From NCBI GenBank assembly GCA_000433415.1, contig FR890424.1, forward strand, positions 1 through 12,197: a stretch of 12,197 nucleotides of DNA, written 5' to 3'. Source of the stretch: Clostridium sp. CAG:448 (GTDB lineage: Bacteria > Bacillota > Clostridia > Oscillospirales > CAG-272). How positions within the stretch are numbered: position 1 is the first letter of the stretch; each line of letters begins with the position of its first letter. The notes beneath the pieces were generated by a model. That model saw nothing but the letters and a program-made list of their open reading frames with translations. It had not been told where the DNA came from and did no database searches. Below, in pieces: positions 1 to 6,834 of this stretch. The translations under genes and the position numbers were made by a program.

Positions 1-1669
1 GTTCGGCATTGCGCGCCTGCCGGTAGGCGGAAAATTCGGTGTATGCCTGTCCGGGGTGTCCGACGGGAAAATCCAGAAGATCCCCCGCAAAGGCATCTCC
101 CGGTTTGATCTGGAGAATCCGGGTTGCCAGCTTTTCGATCAGGTAGCGATCGTGCGATACGACAAGGATAGTGCCGTCAAATCCGGAAAGGGCATTTTCC
201 AGTACCTCACGGGAGTCAATGTCCAAATGGTTGGTCGGTTCGTCCAGTACCAGAAGATTCATGCGGGAAAGAATCAGTTTTGCCAGTGTCAGGCGCGCCC
301 GTTCCCCACCGCTGAGCACACCGACGGTTTTGTATACGTCCTCGCCGATAAAGCGGAAAAGCGCCAGGGCGTTCCGGATCTCGGTTTCGGTCTTGCGCGG
401 GTAGGCGTTCCATAATTCGTCAAGGACGGTGTTTTCCATGGTCAGGTTCTGGTTCTCCTGGTCATAGTAACCGACTTCGACGTTGTATCCGGCTTCAATT
501 CTGCCCGAAATGGGCTCCAGTCTGTTTAAGATCAGTTTGATCAGCGTGGATTTGCCGCAGCCGTTCGGACCGATCAGCAAAACGCGTTCGCCCTTGCGGA
601 TGTCAAAGGTCAAATCGGAAAACAGCACCCGGTCCCCGAAGCCCATCCGCAGATGACGCACCATCAATACGTCGTTGCCGCTCGGCAGAGAAGATGTGAA
701 CTTCATGCGGATCGGTTTGGGCGCATTTTCCGGGCGGTCAATGCGTTCTACTTTGGCAAGCAGTTTTTCCCGCGCGTGGATGGTGACATAATTGTGTGCC
801 TGGTTCCAGCGGCGCTGCTGATCCAGGAAAGCCTGCTGCCGTTCCAGCTCTTTCTGCTGCTGATCATAGTGTTTCTGTTGAATGGCGCGGTCGGTCTCAC
901 GCTGATCCATGGTGCGCGTATAGTTTCCGTTGTACAGTTTTGCACGGTGGTTCTGGATGACGAGCGTTTTATTGGTGACGCGGTCGAGAAAATAGCGGTC
1001 ATGGGAAATGACCATGACGCATTTTTTGTAGGAAACCAGGAAACTTTCCAGCCACGCCAGCGTTTCGATATCCAGGTGGTTGGTCGGCTCGTCCAGCATC
1101 AGGATGTCCGGCTCGCGGGAGAGCTGAATGGCAAGCGCCAGACGGGTTTTCTGCCCGCCGCTGAGCGTCCGGACATCCTGGTGCATCAGCGCCTCGTCAA
1201 AGCCGAGTTTCGCCAGGATTGAAGCGCATCTGCCGCGGAATTCCAATCCGCCCTCCCGCAGAAAGCAGTCGTGCAGTTCGGTATATTCCCGTGTCAGCCG
1301 GTCGTAATCCGGAAGACCGGTATCCTGCAGGAGCCCCTCCAATTCGGCGAGGCGGCGTTCTGCGGCAAGCAGGTGGGGGAAAGCGTGGTACATGTGGGAA
1401 AGCGCACTGTCGTCACCTGCGTATTCGCCGTCCGTGCGGAAGGCGTCGTCCTGACGCAGAATGCCGATGCTTTTCCCTTTGGAAATGAAGACGGAGCCCG
1501 CACTCGGTTCATATTCGCCGGTAATCATGCGGAAGAGCGAGGACTTTCCGCTACCGTTGACACCGATGATGCCCAGTTTGTCGGTTTCTTCCAGCGAGAA
1601 GGACACCTGATCCAGGATGACCGTTGTGCCGAAATGCAGGCACAGATCGTTGACGCTGATTGCTATCAT
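1..1669 (-). CDS. ABC-F family ATPase (ribosome-associated), 3' end cut off by window
   Basis: Two ABC ATPase domains in one chain with no membrane segments, the ABC-F layout. Members bind the ribosomal E site and act in translation or antibiotic protection. The frame stays open from the ATG at 1669 to the window edge, giving 556 residues of a family usually about 550-650 long, so the C-terminal end is missing. Domain 1: Walker A GVNGSGKSS (36-44), signature LSGGQ (169-173), Walker B with LDEPTNHLD (192-200, catalytic E194). A charged, Gln-rich helical linker (about 225-330) fits the tRNA-contacting arm. Domain 2: Walker A GPNGCGKST (367-375), signature LSGGE (452-456), LDEPTNHLD (475-483, E477). 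GGAG at 1678-1681 sits 8 nt before the start. It starts only 14 nt after the GH3 stop, so it is the last visible gene of the operon. The subgroup (housekeeping Uup/YdiF-like or a resistance type) cannot be settled here; housekeeping is more likely from context. Confidence 0.93.
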   Translation of the reverse strand, partial: MIAISVNDLCLHFGTTVILDQVSFSLEETDKLGIIGVNGSGKSSLFRMITGEYEPSAGSVFISKGKSIGILRQDDAFRTDGEYAGDDSALSHMYHAFPHLLAAERRLAELEGLLQDTGLPDYDRLTREYTELHDCFLREGGLEFRGRCASILAKLGFDEALMHQDVRTLSGGQKTRLALAIQLSREPDILMLDEPTNHLDIETLAWLESFLVSYKKCVMVISHDRYFLDRVTNKTLVIQNHRAKLYNGNYTRTMDQRETDRAIQQKHYDQQQKELERQQAFLDQQRRWNQAHNYVTIHAREKLLAKVERIDRPENAPKPIRMKFTSSLPSGNDVLMVRHLRMGFGDRVLFSDLTFDIRKGERVLLIGPNGCGKSTLIKLILNRLEPISGRIEAGYNVEVGYYDQENQNLTMENTVLDELWNAYPRKTETEIRNALALFRFIGEDVYKTVGVLSGGERARLTLAKLILSRMNLLVLDEPTNHLDIDSREVLENALSGFDGTILVVSHDRYLIEKLATRILQIKPGDAFAGDLLDFPVGHPGQAYTEFSAYRQARNAE

Positions 1670-1683
1670 GGCACCGACTCCGT

Positions 1684-2697
1684 TTACCGGATGATTCCGA
1701 ACCGCAGTTTGAGCTGCAACACGCGCAGAACCGATTCCTCAATCCGCTCCATGGAGATGACCCCCTCCCGGAGTGCGTCCAGTACGGCGGGCACCTGCCG
1801 CTCATAGGTCGAACAGCAGAGCAGGTCATTTCCGGACAGCACCGCCTGCACGGCAGAGGCGCGATCGCCGGTGTAGAGCGTAATGGCACCCATATCCAAG
1901 GAGTCGGTCATGATGATGCCGTCAAAATGCAGCTTTTCCCGCAGAAAACGGTGTACGGCAGGGGACAGGGAAGCGGGAATGTCGGAGTCCAGGCATTCCA
2001 CGATGTTGTGCGCAACCATGACAATGGGAGCGCCGGCACGGATTCCGGCGATGAAGGGCAGCAGATCGCTCTGCATAAAGGTGTCCAGCGTTCTTGCGTC
2101 ATGTGCGACGGAGGTGTGGGTATCCACATTGTCGCCGTAGCCGGGGAAGTGTTTGATGGAGCCGACCAGACCGCAACGGTTCATGGTGCTGACCACGGTC
2201 TCGGCATATGCCGCCGTTTCCCCGGCGGGACGTCCGAGGGTGCGGTCATAGATGAAATTTTCGGGGCTTGTGGACATATCGCAGACCGGTGCGTAATTGA
2301 AATTGACGCCAAGATCCAGAAGAAAAGCAGCCTTTTCCTCGGTGTCCCGGCGGATTTCTTCCAGTCCGCCTTTTGCATACAGGGTCTGCGGATTCGGGAA
2401 CGGTTCCTTCCGGAACTGCGGGAATTTGCTTGCGCGCACCACTCTGCCGCCCTCTTCGTCTGCGGCAAGGAAAAGCGGCAGATTGGCGACGCTGTTCCAC
2501 TCCCGGATGGCATCGCGCAGGGTGTCAGGCGTGCGGTGTTCAAAATCCACGGCGTAGAGGGTAAAGCCGCCGAGCTTATAGGTGGCAACGGCATCCTTGG
2601 CGCCTTCCTGCGGACAGCGGACAACAAAAAGCTGCCCGACTTTTTCTTCGATCGACATGCCTGCCAGAATTTGTTTGCTTCTTTCTATTTCGTTCAT
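1684..2697 (-). CDS. Family 3 glycoside hydrolase, NagZ-like beta-N-acetylhexosaminidase
   Basis: A single-domain GH3 barrel of 337 residues, close to the size of cytoplasmic NagZ, which removes N-acetylglucosamine from muropeptides during cell-wall recycling. Visible motifs: DEEGGRVVR (80-88), the substrate-binding loop; KHFPGYGD (182-189) followed by D192 and H194, the Asp-His pair that acts as general acid/base in NagZ-type enzymes; and MTDSLDMGAI with the nucleophile D265. The usual KHFPGHG has Tyr (187) in place of the second His. There is no signal peptide or transmembrane segment, so it should be cytoplasmic. I chose the ATG at 2697 because GAGGA lies 7 nt upstream; an in-frame GTG at 2730 lacks this. 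It lies 80 nt after rqcH and 14 nt before the ABC-F gene in the same operon. The DSH-type dyad favours a hexosaminidase over a beta-glucosidase, but the exact substrate is inferred. Confidence 0.9.
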   Translation of the reverse strand: MNEIERSKQILAGMSIEEKVGQLFVVRCPQEGAKDAVATYKLGGFTLYAVDFEHRTPDTLRDAIREWNSVANLPLFLAADEEGGRVVRASKFPQFRKEPFPNPQTLYAKGGLEEIRRDTEEKAAFLLDLGVNFNYAPVCDMSTSPENFIYDRTLGRPAGETAAYAETVVSTMNRCGLVGSIKHFPGYGDNVDTHTSVAHDARTLDTFMQSDLLPFIAGIRAGAPIVMVAHNIVECLDSDIPASLSPAVHRFLREKLHFDGIIMTDSLDMGAITLYTGDRASAVQAVLSGNDLLCCSTYERQVPAVLDALREGVISMERIEESVLRVLQLKLRFGIIR

Positions 2698-2728
2698 GAT
2701 TCTGTCCTCGTTTCGGATTTTATTAGGC

Positions 2729-2760
2729 ACCGCCGCACAACTCGCGACCGATGCGGCGAC
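2729..2760 (-). other. Hairpin in the rqcH-GH3 spacer
   Basis: In the 80-nt gap between rqcH and the GH3 gene, cgccgca (2731-2737) pairs with tgcggcg (2752-2758) around a 14-nt loop. In the minus-strand RNA two G-U pairs extend the stem to 9 bp. No T-run follows, so it is not a standard terminator. It could stabilise the mRNA, weaken read-through or be a processing site. Confidence 0.4.
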
Positions 2761-2777
2761 GCCTTGAATTTCAGGTG

Positions 2778-4544
2778 TTATTTCTGCCGCATCCGGTTGA
2801 TCTTTTCTTCCGACGGCGTTACATATGCGGTCCAGTTGGTGTGATAGATCACAAACCCGGGGCGCGCGCCTGCGACTTTGCGGACTCCGCGCACGCGCAG
2901 GTAATCCACCGGGACGCCGGTGCCGTCACGGGCGCCGGAGAAGTATGCGGCAATTTCCGCTGCGTCGGTAAAGTCCTCCGCCGGCGGGTCCTCCTCGCCG
3001 TGGCATTGTAGGACCACATGGGAGCCGGGTACATTCTTGGCATGGAACCACCAGTCGTTGCGGTCGGCAAGCCGGTGTGTCAGGTATTCGTTCTGTACGT
3101 TGTTTTTGCCGCAGAGAACCGTGTAGCCGTTGCGGGTACGGAATTTGGCGGGAACCGGCGTTGGGGATTTGCGGCTGACGCTGTATCCCTTCATGCGGGA
3201 AGCGTAACCGGAGCGGTAAAGCTCGTCCCGGATTTCGGTCAGGTCGGCGGCGGTTTCCGCCTTGCTCAGCGCGTCAAACACGGAATAAAGATACTCCAGT
3301 TCGGACTGATTGCGCTCCAACTGCCGTGTAAGCTCGGTCTTTGCGGTCTTGGATTTGGCATATTTTTTGTAATAACGCTGAGCGTTTTCGTTGGGTGTTG
3401 CGCGCTTGTCCAACGGCACAAGAACCGTGCCGTAGCTGCCGTCCTCGCGGTAATCTGCGTAGTCTGTCAGCTCCGCGGCGTCCGATCCGCGTGCGATGGC
3501 GTGCAGGTTGGCGGTAATCAGGTCGCCGTAACGGCGGTACTGTTCTCCCATTTCGCACTCCGCCAGTTCGGCGCGTTGCGCCTCGGTCTTTTTGCGGATG
3601 CGCGATTCCGCCGCGCTCAGAAGGTGCAACAGATCCTGGGCACGCTGATGCAGACCCGCTTCCCGGTCACGCCCGGCAAAGAAGGTATCCAGCATTGCCG
3701 AGGCGGACTCACAGCGCCGCAATTCCATGCCGGTGTACTGGGTCAGGGGCAGGTATGCGTATTCGATCGGTTTTGTGCCGTCCAGCACCAGGGTCGGTTC
3801 GTAACGGTTTTCGCGGATACGCGCCATGACGCCGCTGAACGCGTCAAAGAGCGCGTCCGTACGGACATATTCCGCCGGGGTGTCGGTATGGCGGGTGGCA
3901 AGAAAGACGATTTCCCGGGCAACGGATGTTGCGATACCGCGGAAACTGCCGGAGATAAACTTATCGGCGCTCTTTTCCCGCGGGTAGCCGGCATACAGTT
4001 CGGCAAAACGTTCCGGCGTGACGGTGATCGGATCCTCCTTGTCCTGTGCCGGCGGAAGCTCATAGGTCATGCCGGGCAGAACCTGGCGCAATGCGGAGGT
4101 GGTAAAATCCACGATGCGCAGTGCGGAAAGAATTTTTTTGTTTTCGTCCGTAAAGATCAGGTTGCTGTATTTGCCCATGATTTCGGCAATCAGGTATTTG
4201 CGGCAGGCAAATCCCATTTCGTCGCGGGTGTCGAATCCCAGAGTGACCACACGTTCAAAGCCTTCCTGGCGCAGGGAAGCCAGCTTGGCGCCGGTCAGGT
4301 GCTTTCGCAGAAGCATGCAGAACATGGGCGCCTGCATGGGATTTTCGCGTGCCGCGTCGGTAAAACCGATGCGCGGATTGTTGCAGCCCGCCTGGATCAG
4401 AAGGCGTTTTCCGCCCTGTGTGGTGCGCATTTGCAGAACGATTTCGTCCCGCGCCGGCTGCATGATCTTTTCCACGCGGCCACCGAGCGCCACCGTGCCG
4501 ATCTCATGGATCATACAGGCAAGCATTCCTGCGTCAAAAGCCAT
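2778..4544 (-). CDS. rqcH: RqcH (NFACT family), ribosome-associated quality control factor
   Basis: RqcH binds stalled 50S-peptidyl-tRNA complexes and recruits alanyl-tRNA to add C-terminal alanine tails that mark stalled peptides for degradation. This 588-residue protein has the full family layout: NFACT-N/FbpA domain (about 1-270, starting MAFDAGMLACMIHE, with CRKYLIAEIMGKYSNLI near 115-130), helix-hairpin-helix and long coiled-coil segments (about 280-440, rich in Glu, Arg, Leu), and the C-terminal NFACT-R/DUF814 domain (about 465-575, with NDWWFHAKNVPGSHVVL). It was formerly annotated as a fibronectin-binding protein. AGAGGAG (4551-4557) lies 6 nt before the ATG, so the start is secure. 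It begins 21 nt after the HAD phosphatase stop. Oddity: the conserved Asp-Arg pair needed for tRNA binding in Bacillus subtilis RqcH (D97-R98, from memory) is Glu97-Arg98 here. Partner genes such as rqcP are not in this window. Confidence 0.95.
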   Translation of the reverse strand: MAFDAGMLACMIHEIGTVALGGRVEKIMQPARDEIVLQMRTTQGGKRLLIQAGCNNPRIGFTDAARENPMQAPMFCMLLRKHLTGAKLASLRQEGFERVVTLGFDTRDEMGFACRKYLIAEIMGKYSNLIFTDENKKILSALRIVDFTTSALRQVLPGMTYELPPAQDKEDPITVTPERFAELYAGYPREKSADKFISGSFRGIATSVAREIVFLATRHTDTPAEYVRTDALFDAFSGVMARIRENRYEPTLVLDGTKPIEYAYLPLTQYTGMELRRCESASAMLDTFFAGRDREAGLHQRAQDLLHLLSAAESRIRKKTEAQRAELAECEMGEQYRRYGDLITANLHAIARGSDAAELTDYADYREDGSYGTVLVPLDKRATPNENAQRYYKKYAKSKTAKTELTRQLERNQSELEYLYSVFDALSKAETAADLTEIRDELYRSGYASRMKGYSVSRKSPTPVPAKFRTRNGYTVLCGKNNVQNEYLTHRLADRNDWWFHAKNVPGSHVVLQCHGEEDPPAEDFTDAAEIAAYFSGARDGTGVPVDYLRVRGVRKVAGARPGFVIYHTNWTAYVTPSEEKINRMRQK

Positions 4545-4565
4545 AATAATCTCCTCTGTTTGTGT

Positions 4566-5402
4566 TTATTCTCCCGGTGCGGTGCCGAACATGCAACGGT
4601 CTGCCTCCGCTAAGGAGGGGAAGATCAGATCCGGGCGGCAGTCCTTTGCGGCGCTTTCCGCCATTTCGGCGGTGGTTTCCCCGGTCAGTACCAATACGGC
4701 GCAGACCCCGTGGCGCACGCCGACGGCGATGTCCGTGTAAAGGCGGTCGCCGAAAAAGCACATTCGGTCACGGGGGGTCTGTGTAATCGCCGTGATCATT
4801 TGCACCGTCTGTGCATAGGGTTTGCCGAAAAAGGTGGGCTTGACGCCGGTGGAAGCGGTGATAAGCGCCGCAATGGCGCCGCTGTCCGGCAAAAAGCCGC
4901 CCACGGTGGGGCAGTTGTAATCGGGATGCGTGCAGAAATACTCCGCACCGTTGCGCACCGCCGTGCAGGCGCAGGTCAGCTTTCGGTAGGTCAGTTCGGT
5001 GTCAAAGCTGGAAACCACAATATCCGCCTGTTCCGCGGCCTCCGGTACCAGCGGGATTCCCTGCGCGGCAAACTGCGCCCGCAGGCTCTCGGTTCCCAAC
5101 AGGTAAACGGATTTGCCACGGCGGTGGTGCAGCAGATATGCCGCGGTGACGTCCCCGGAGGACATGATCTCGTCCCGTGCCGGCGCAAATCCCATCCGCG
5201 TCAGGCGTTCCATGTAAAAATCGCTTGCGCGGGAGGCGTTGTTGGTGAAGAACAGAACGCGTTTGCCGTGCGCGCGCAGGTGCCGGATAAACCGGACGGC
5301 AAACGGGAATACACGGTCTTCCAGGTATATGGTGCCGTCCATATCAAAAACAAAGAGTTCTTTTTCGCCGAGCAGCTGAGCGGCGTTTGCTGTGTTCTCC
5401 AT
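4566..5402 (-). CDS. HAD-IIA phosphatase, NagD / p-nitrophenylphosphatase-like
   Basis: A 278-residue haloacid-dehalogenase-type hydrolase of subclass IIA, which dephosphorylates small phosphorylated metabolites (sugar phosphates, nucleotides, glycolytic side products). Motif I is DMDGT with D20 (nucleophile) and D22. Motif II is FFTNNAS (51-57, T53). Motif III is the Lys in GKPY (K194). Motif IV is GDRLYTD with D219 and D224 binding Mg2+. The cap domain lies between motifs II and III (about 80-190), as in NagD. No signal peptide is visible. GGAGG lies about 6 nt before the ATG at 5402. It is the first gene of the leftward operon, directly behind the promoter at 5436-5464, and its stop is 21 nt before rqcH. 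Family members are broad in substrate, so the natural substrate is unknown; a role in metabolite clean-up is only an inference. Confidence 0.92.
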   Translation of the reverse strand: MENTANAAQLLGEKELFVFDMDGTIYLEDRVFPFAVRFIRHLRAHGKRVLFFTNNASRASDFYMERLTRMGFAPARDEIMSSGDVTAAYLLHHRRGKSVYLLGTESLRAQFAAQGIPLVPEAAEQADIVVSSFDTELTYRKLTCACTAVRNGAEYFCTHPDYNCPTVGGFLPDSGAIAALITASTGVKPTFFGKPYAQTVQMITAITQTPRDRMCFFGDRLYTDIAVGVRHGVCAVLVLTGETTAEMAESAAKDCRPDLIFPSLAEADRCMFGTAPGE

Positions 5403-5435
5403 ATCTGTCCTCCGACTGAGAAAAAATACACATCT

Positions 5436-5464
5436 ATTATATCACCGTCTTGCATTTTTGGCAA
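5436..5464 (-). promoter_or_regulatory. Promoter of the HAD-rqcH-GH3-ABC-F operon
   Basis: On the minus strand, -35 TTGCCA (5464-5459, 5 of 6 consensus bases), a 17-bp spacer, then TATAAT (5441-5436) preceded by TGA, an extended -10. Transcription should start near 5429, leaving a leader of about 27 nt before the HAD start. Its -35 box lies inside the spacer of the opposing coaW promoter. Confidence 0.8.
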
Positions 5465-5478
5465 GGGTATGTTATAAT
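5450..5478 (+). promoter_or_regulatory. Promoter of coaW
   Basis: Plus-strand -35 TTGCAT (5450-5455), 17-bp spacer, TATAAT (5473-5478) preceded by TGT, an extended -10. Transcription should start near 5485, giving a leader of about 80 nt. The -35 box lies within the spacer of the leftward promoter, so the two cannot easily be occupied at the same time. Confidence 0.8.
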
Positions 5479-5482
5479 AAAA

Positions 5483-5496
5483 GCAAGAAAACTTGC
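5483..5496 (+). repeat. Short inverted repeat at the coaW transcription start
   Basis: GCAAG-AAAA-CTTGC, a 5-bp perfect inverted repeat at the predicted +1. The same arms, in the opposite order, occur just upstream as CTTGC-N7-GCAAG (5449-5465) across both -35 boxes. It could be a binding site for a repressor or a 5'-end RNA hairpin. The upstream copy may simply follow from the two TTGC-containing -35 boxes. Confidence 0.4.
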
Positions 5497-5566
5497 ATGC
5501 AGGGGAATCAGGCGCGGTTTTGACGTGCGGATTCCGAAAAAATTGCGTATCCGGGGGATTTCCGAT

Positions 5567-6454
5567 ATGAATGGTGCAACCGAGAAACAGGTAAAAACGG
5601 TGATTGGCATTGACGTGGGAGGGAGTACGACCAAGATCTGCGGATTCCGCAGCGACGGGGAAGCGCGCAGTCTGATCGCGCCGCTGTTTGTGCGCGCGAC
5701 CGATCCGCTGACCTCCATTTACGGCGCTTTCGGTCGTTTCACCGCCGAGAATCATCTTTCGCTTGCCGACCTTGACCGTATCATGGTCACGGGCGGCGGG
5801 TCTTCCTATCTTTCCGCGCCGATTTATACATTGGATTGCCGCAATGTGCCGGAATTTGATAGCATCGGACTGGGCGGACTGTATCTGTCGGGGCTGGATG
5901 AGGCAATTGTGGTCAGTATGGGGACAGGAACCGCGTTGGTGCACGCCAGACAGGACGGGGAGGGAAAGACCTGTGTCCGGTATCTGGGCGGAACCGGCAT
6001 GGGGGGCGGCACATTGCTCGGTCTGACCCGGCGACTGATCGGCGTGGATACGGTGGAGCACATCGAGGCGCTCTGCGAGAGCGGCAATCTGGACAATATT
6101 GATTTGCGTATCAAAGATATTTCCAAGGATCATCTGTACAGCGAGATTGATGACAGTATTACGGTTGCCAACTTCGGAAAGGTCAGCGATATGGCAACAC
6201 AGAACGATCTGGCGCTGGGAGTTGCCAATATGATTGCGGAAACGGTTGCCATGCTCGCCGTGTTTGCGGCGCGCGGCGCACAGGTGCAAAATATCGTGCT
6301 GACCGGCAATCTGTCTGTTTTCACGCCCATCCGCCGGGTTTTTGAGGGACTGGGCGAAAAGTTCGGCAAGACTTTTCTGGTGCCGGAGAATGCGCGCTTC
6401 GGAACGGTAATCGGTGCGGCGCTCTACGAAGAAGAAAAAATGCGCCGCGAATGA
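5567..6454 (+). CDS. coaW: Type II pantothenate kinase
   Basis: Phosphorylates pantothenate with ATP, the first step of coenzyme A synthesis, in the cytoplasm. The 295-residue protein has the ASKHA fold signature of type II kinases and follows the Staphylococcus aureus CoaW pattern as I recall it: phosphate-1 loop GIDVGGSTTKI (14-24), VTGGG (74-78), PEFD with E96 as likely catalytic base, SMGTGTALV (117-125), R138 before GGTGMGGGTLLGL (141-153), then NIDLRIKDISKDH and ITVANFGKV. These last two blocks are typical of type II rather than of the related benzoyl-CoA reductase activator ATPases. The ATG at 5567 has GGGGGA 8 nt upstream; the frame is open further upstream but that would put the start inside the promoter. 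It is divergent from the HAD-rqcH operon and convergent with secG. The staphylococcal enzyme is not inhibited by CoA; whether that holds here is unknown. Confidence 0.92.
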   Translation: MNGATEKQVKTVIGIDVGGSTTKICGFRSDGEARSLIAPLFVRATDPLTSIYGAFGRFTAENHLSLADLDRIMVTGGGSSYLSAPIYTLDCRNVPEFDSIGLGGLYLSGLDEAIVVSMGTGTALVHARQDGEGKTCVRYLGGTGMGGGTLLGLTRRLIGVDTVEHIEALCESGNLDNIDLRIKDISKDHLYSEIDDSITVANFGKVSDMATQNDLALGVANMIAETVAMLAVFAARGAQVQNIVLTGNLSVFTPIRRVFEGLGEKFGKTFLVPENARFGTVIGAALYEEEKMRRE

Positions 6455-6474
6455 GGGCGGCACCAAAACCAAAG

Positions 6475-6523
6475 AAAAACCCACGAACCGTAGCCCGTAA
6501 GGCGACAGGGATCGTGGGTTTTT
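6475..6523. terminator. Bidirectional terminator between coaW and secG
   Basis: AAAAACCCACGA (6475-6486) and TCGTGGGTTTTT (6512-6523) form a perfect 12-bp stem, with A-run and T-run that work in both directions for the two converging genes. The 25-nt loop holds a second small stem, GTAGCC (6490-6495) with GGCGAC (6501-6506), one mismatch. Confidence 0.9.
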
Positions 6524-6544
6524 CACGGGTCGGATCTCCGTGTA

Positions 6545-6775
6545 TCAGACAATGCAGTAAGCCGCGATAACGGTGACCGCAAAAAGGATTGCGAAAACAA
6601 AGGTCAGCGTACCGAGAACTTTGTCCCGTCTGCTGGTTTTTGTTCTGCCGAAGGAAGAATCCGAGCCGCCGGTGATTGCGCCGGAAAGACTCTTATCCTT
6701 ACCGGACTGCAAAAGAACTGCGGCTACCAGGAAAACAGCCATAACAAGCAAAGCAATTCCGAGAGCAAGCTCCAT
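6545..6775 (-). CDS. secG: SecG, preprotein translocase subunit
   Basis: Small membrane subunit that associates with SecYE and assists SecA-driven protein export. The 76-residue protein has two predicted transmembrane helices (about 3-22 and 54-75) joined by a polar loop containing the family signature LLQSGKDKSLSGAITGG (21-37) and then a Phe-Gly and basic stretch (FGRTKTSRRDK). Length is typical. I chose the ATG at 6775, with GGAGG (6786-6790) 10 nt upstream. A TTG at 6781 is in frame but would leave only 4 nt to that site. It has its own promoter (6835-6863) and ends at the bidirectional terminator, so it looks monocistronic. In many Bacillota secG sits next to rnr and smpB; here it does not. 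Confidence 0.95.
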   Translation of the reverse strand: MELALGIALLVMAVFLVAAVLLQSGKDKSLSGAITGGSDSSFGRTKTSRRDKVLGTLTFVFAILFAVTVIAAYCIV

Positions 6776-6801
6776 AATCAAGTTACCTCCATCGAAGAAT
6801 A

Positions 6802-6823
6802 GCAGGGTTCCCTTTGCAGGGTT
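6802..6823 (-). repeat. Duplicated 8-mer in the secG leader
   Basis: Read on the minus strand, AACCCTGC occurs twice in the leader (6823-6816 and 6809-6802) separated by 6 nt. Between them CCCT-GCAA-AGGG can form a 4-bp stem with a GNRA-type tetraloop. The function is unknown and the short length allows chance. Confidence 0.35.
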
Positions 6824-6834
6824 ACGTACAGGCT

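Noticed and set aside
2697..2730. GTG start at 2730 for the GH3 gene
   Set aside because: It overlaps the spacer hairpin and lacks a ribosome binding site; the ATG at 2697 has GAGGA 7 nt upstream.
1660..2844. A 394-codon plus-strand open frame opposite the GH3 gene
   Set aside because: Antisense shadow of a clear GH3 enzyme; it crosses both GH3 borders and shows no motif.
3018..4613. A 531-codon plus-strand open frame opposite rqcH
   Set aside because: It mirrors RqcH codons, has no recognisable domain and runs across the RqcH start and the gap into the HAD gene.
5497..5523. Eight-codon leader peptide frame in the coaW leader
   Set aside because: No ribosome binding site and no run of regulatory codons; very short frames arise by chance.
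5450..5566. Upstream extension of coaW from a TTG at 5450
   Set aside because: That start would lie in the -35 box. The ATG at 5567 has a ribosome binding site at good spacing and matches the usual kinase N-terminus.
5201..6526. A 441-codon minus-strand open frame opposite coaW
   Set aside because: It crosses coaW, the divergent promoter region and part of the HAD gene; coaW motifs are unambiguous on the other strand.
6775..6781. TTG start at 6781 for secG
   Set aside because: It is only 4 nt from GGAGG; the ATG at 6775 fits better and gives the normal SecG start.
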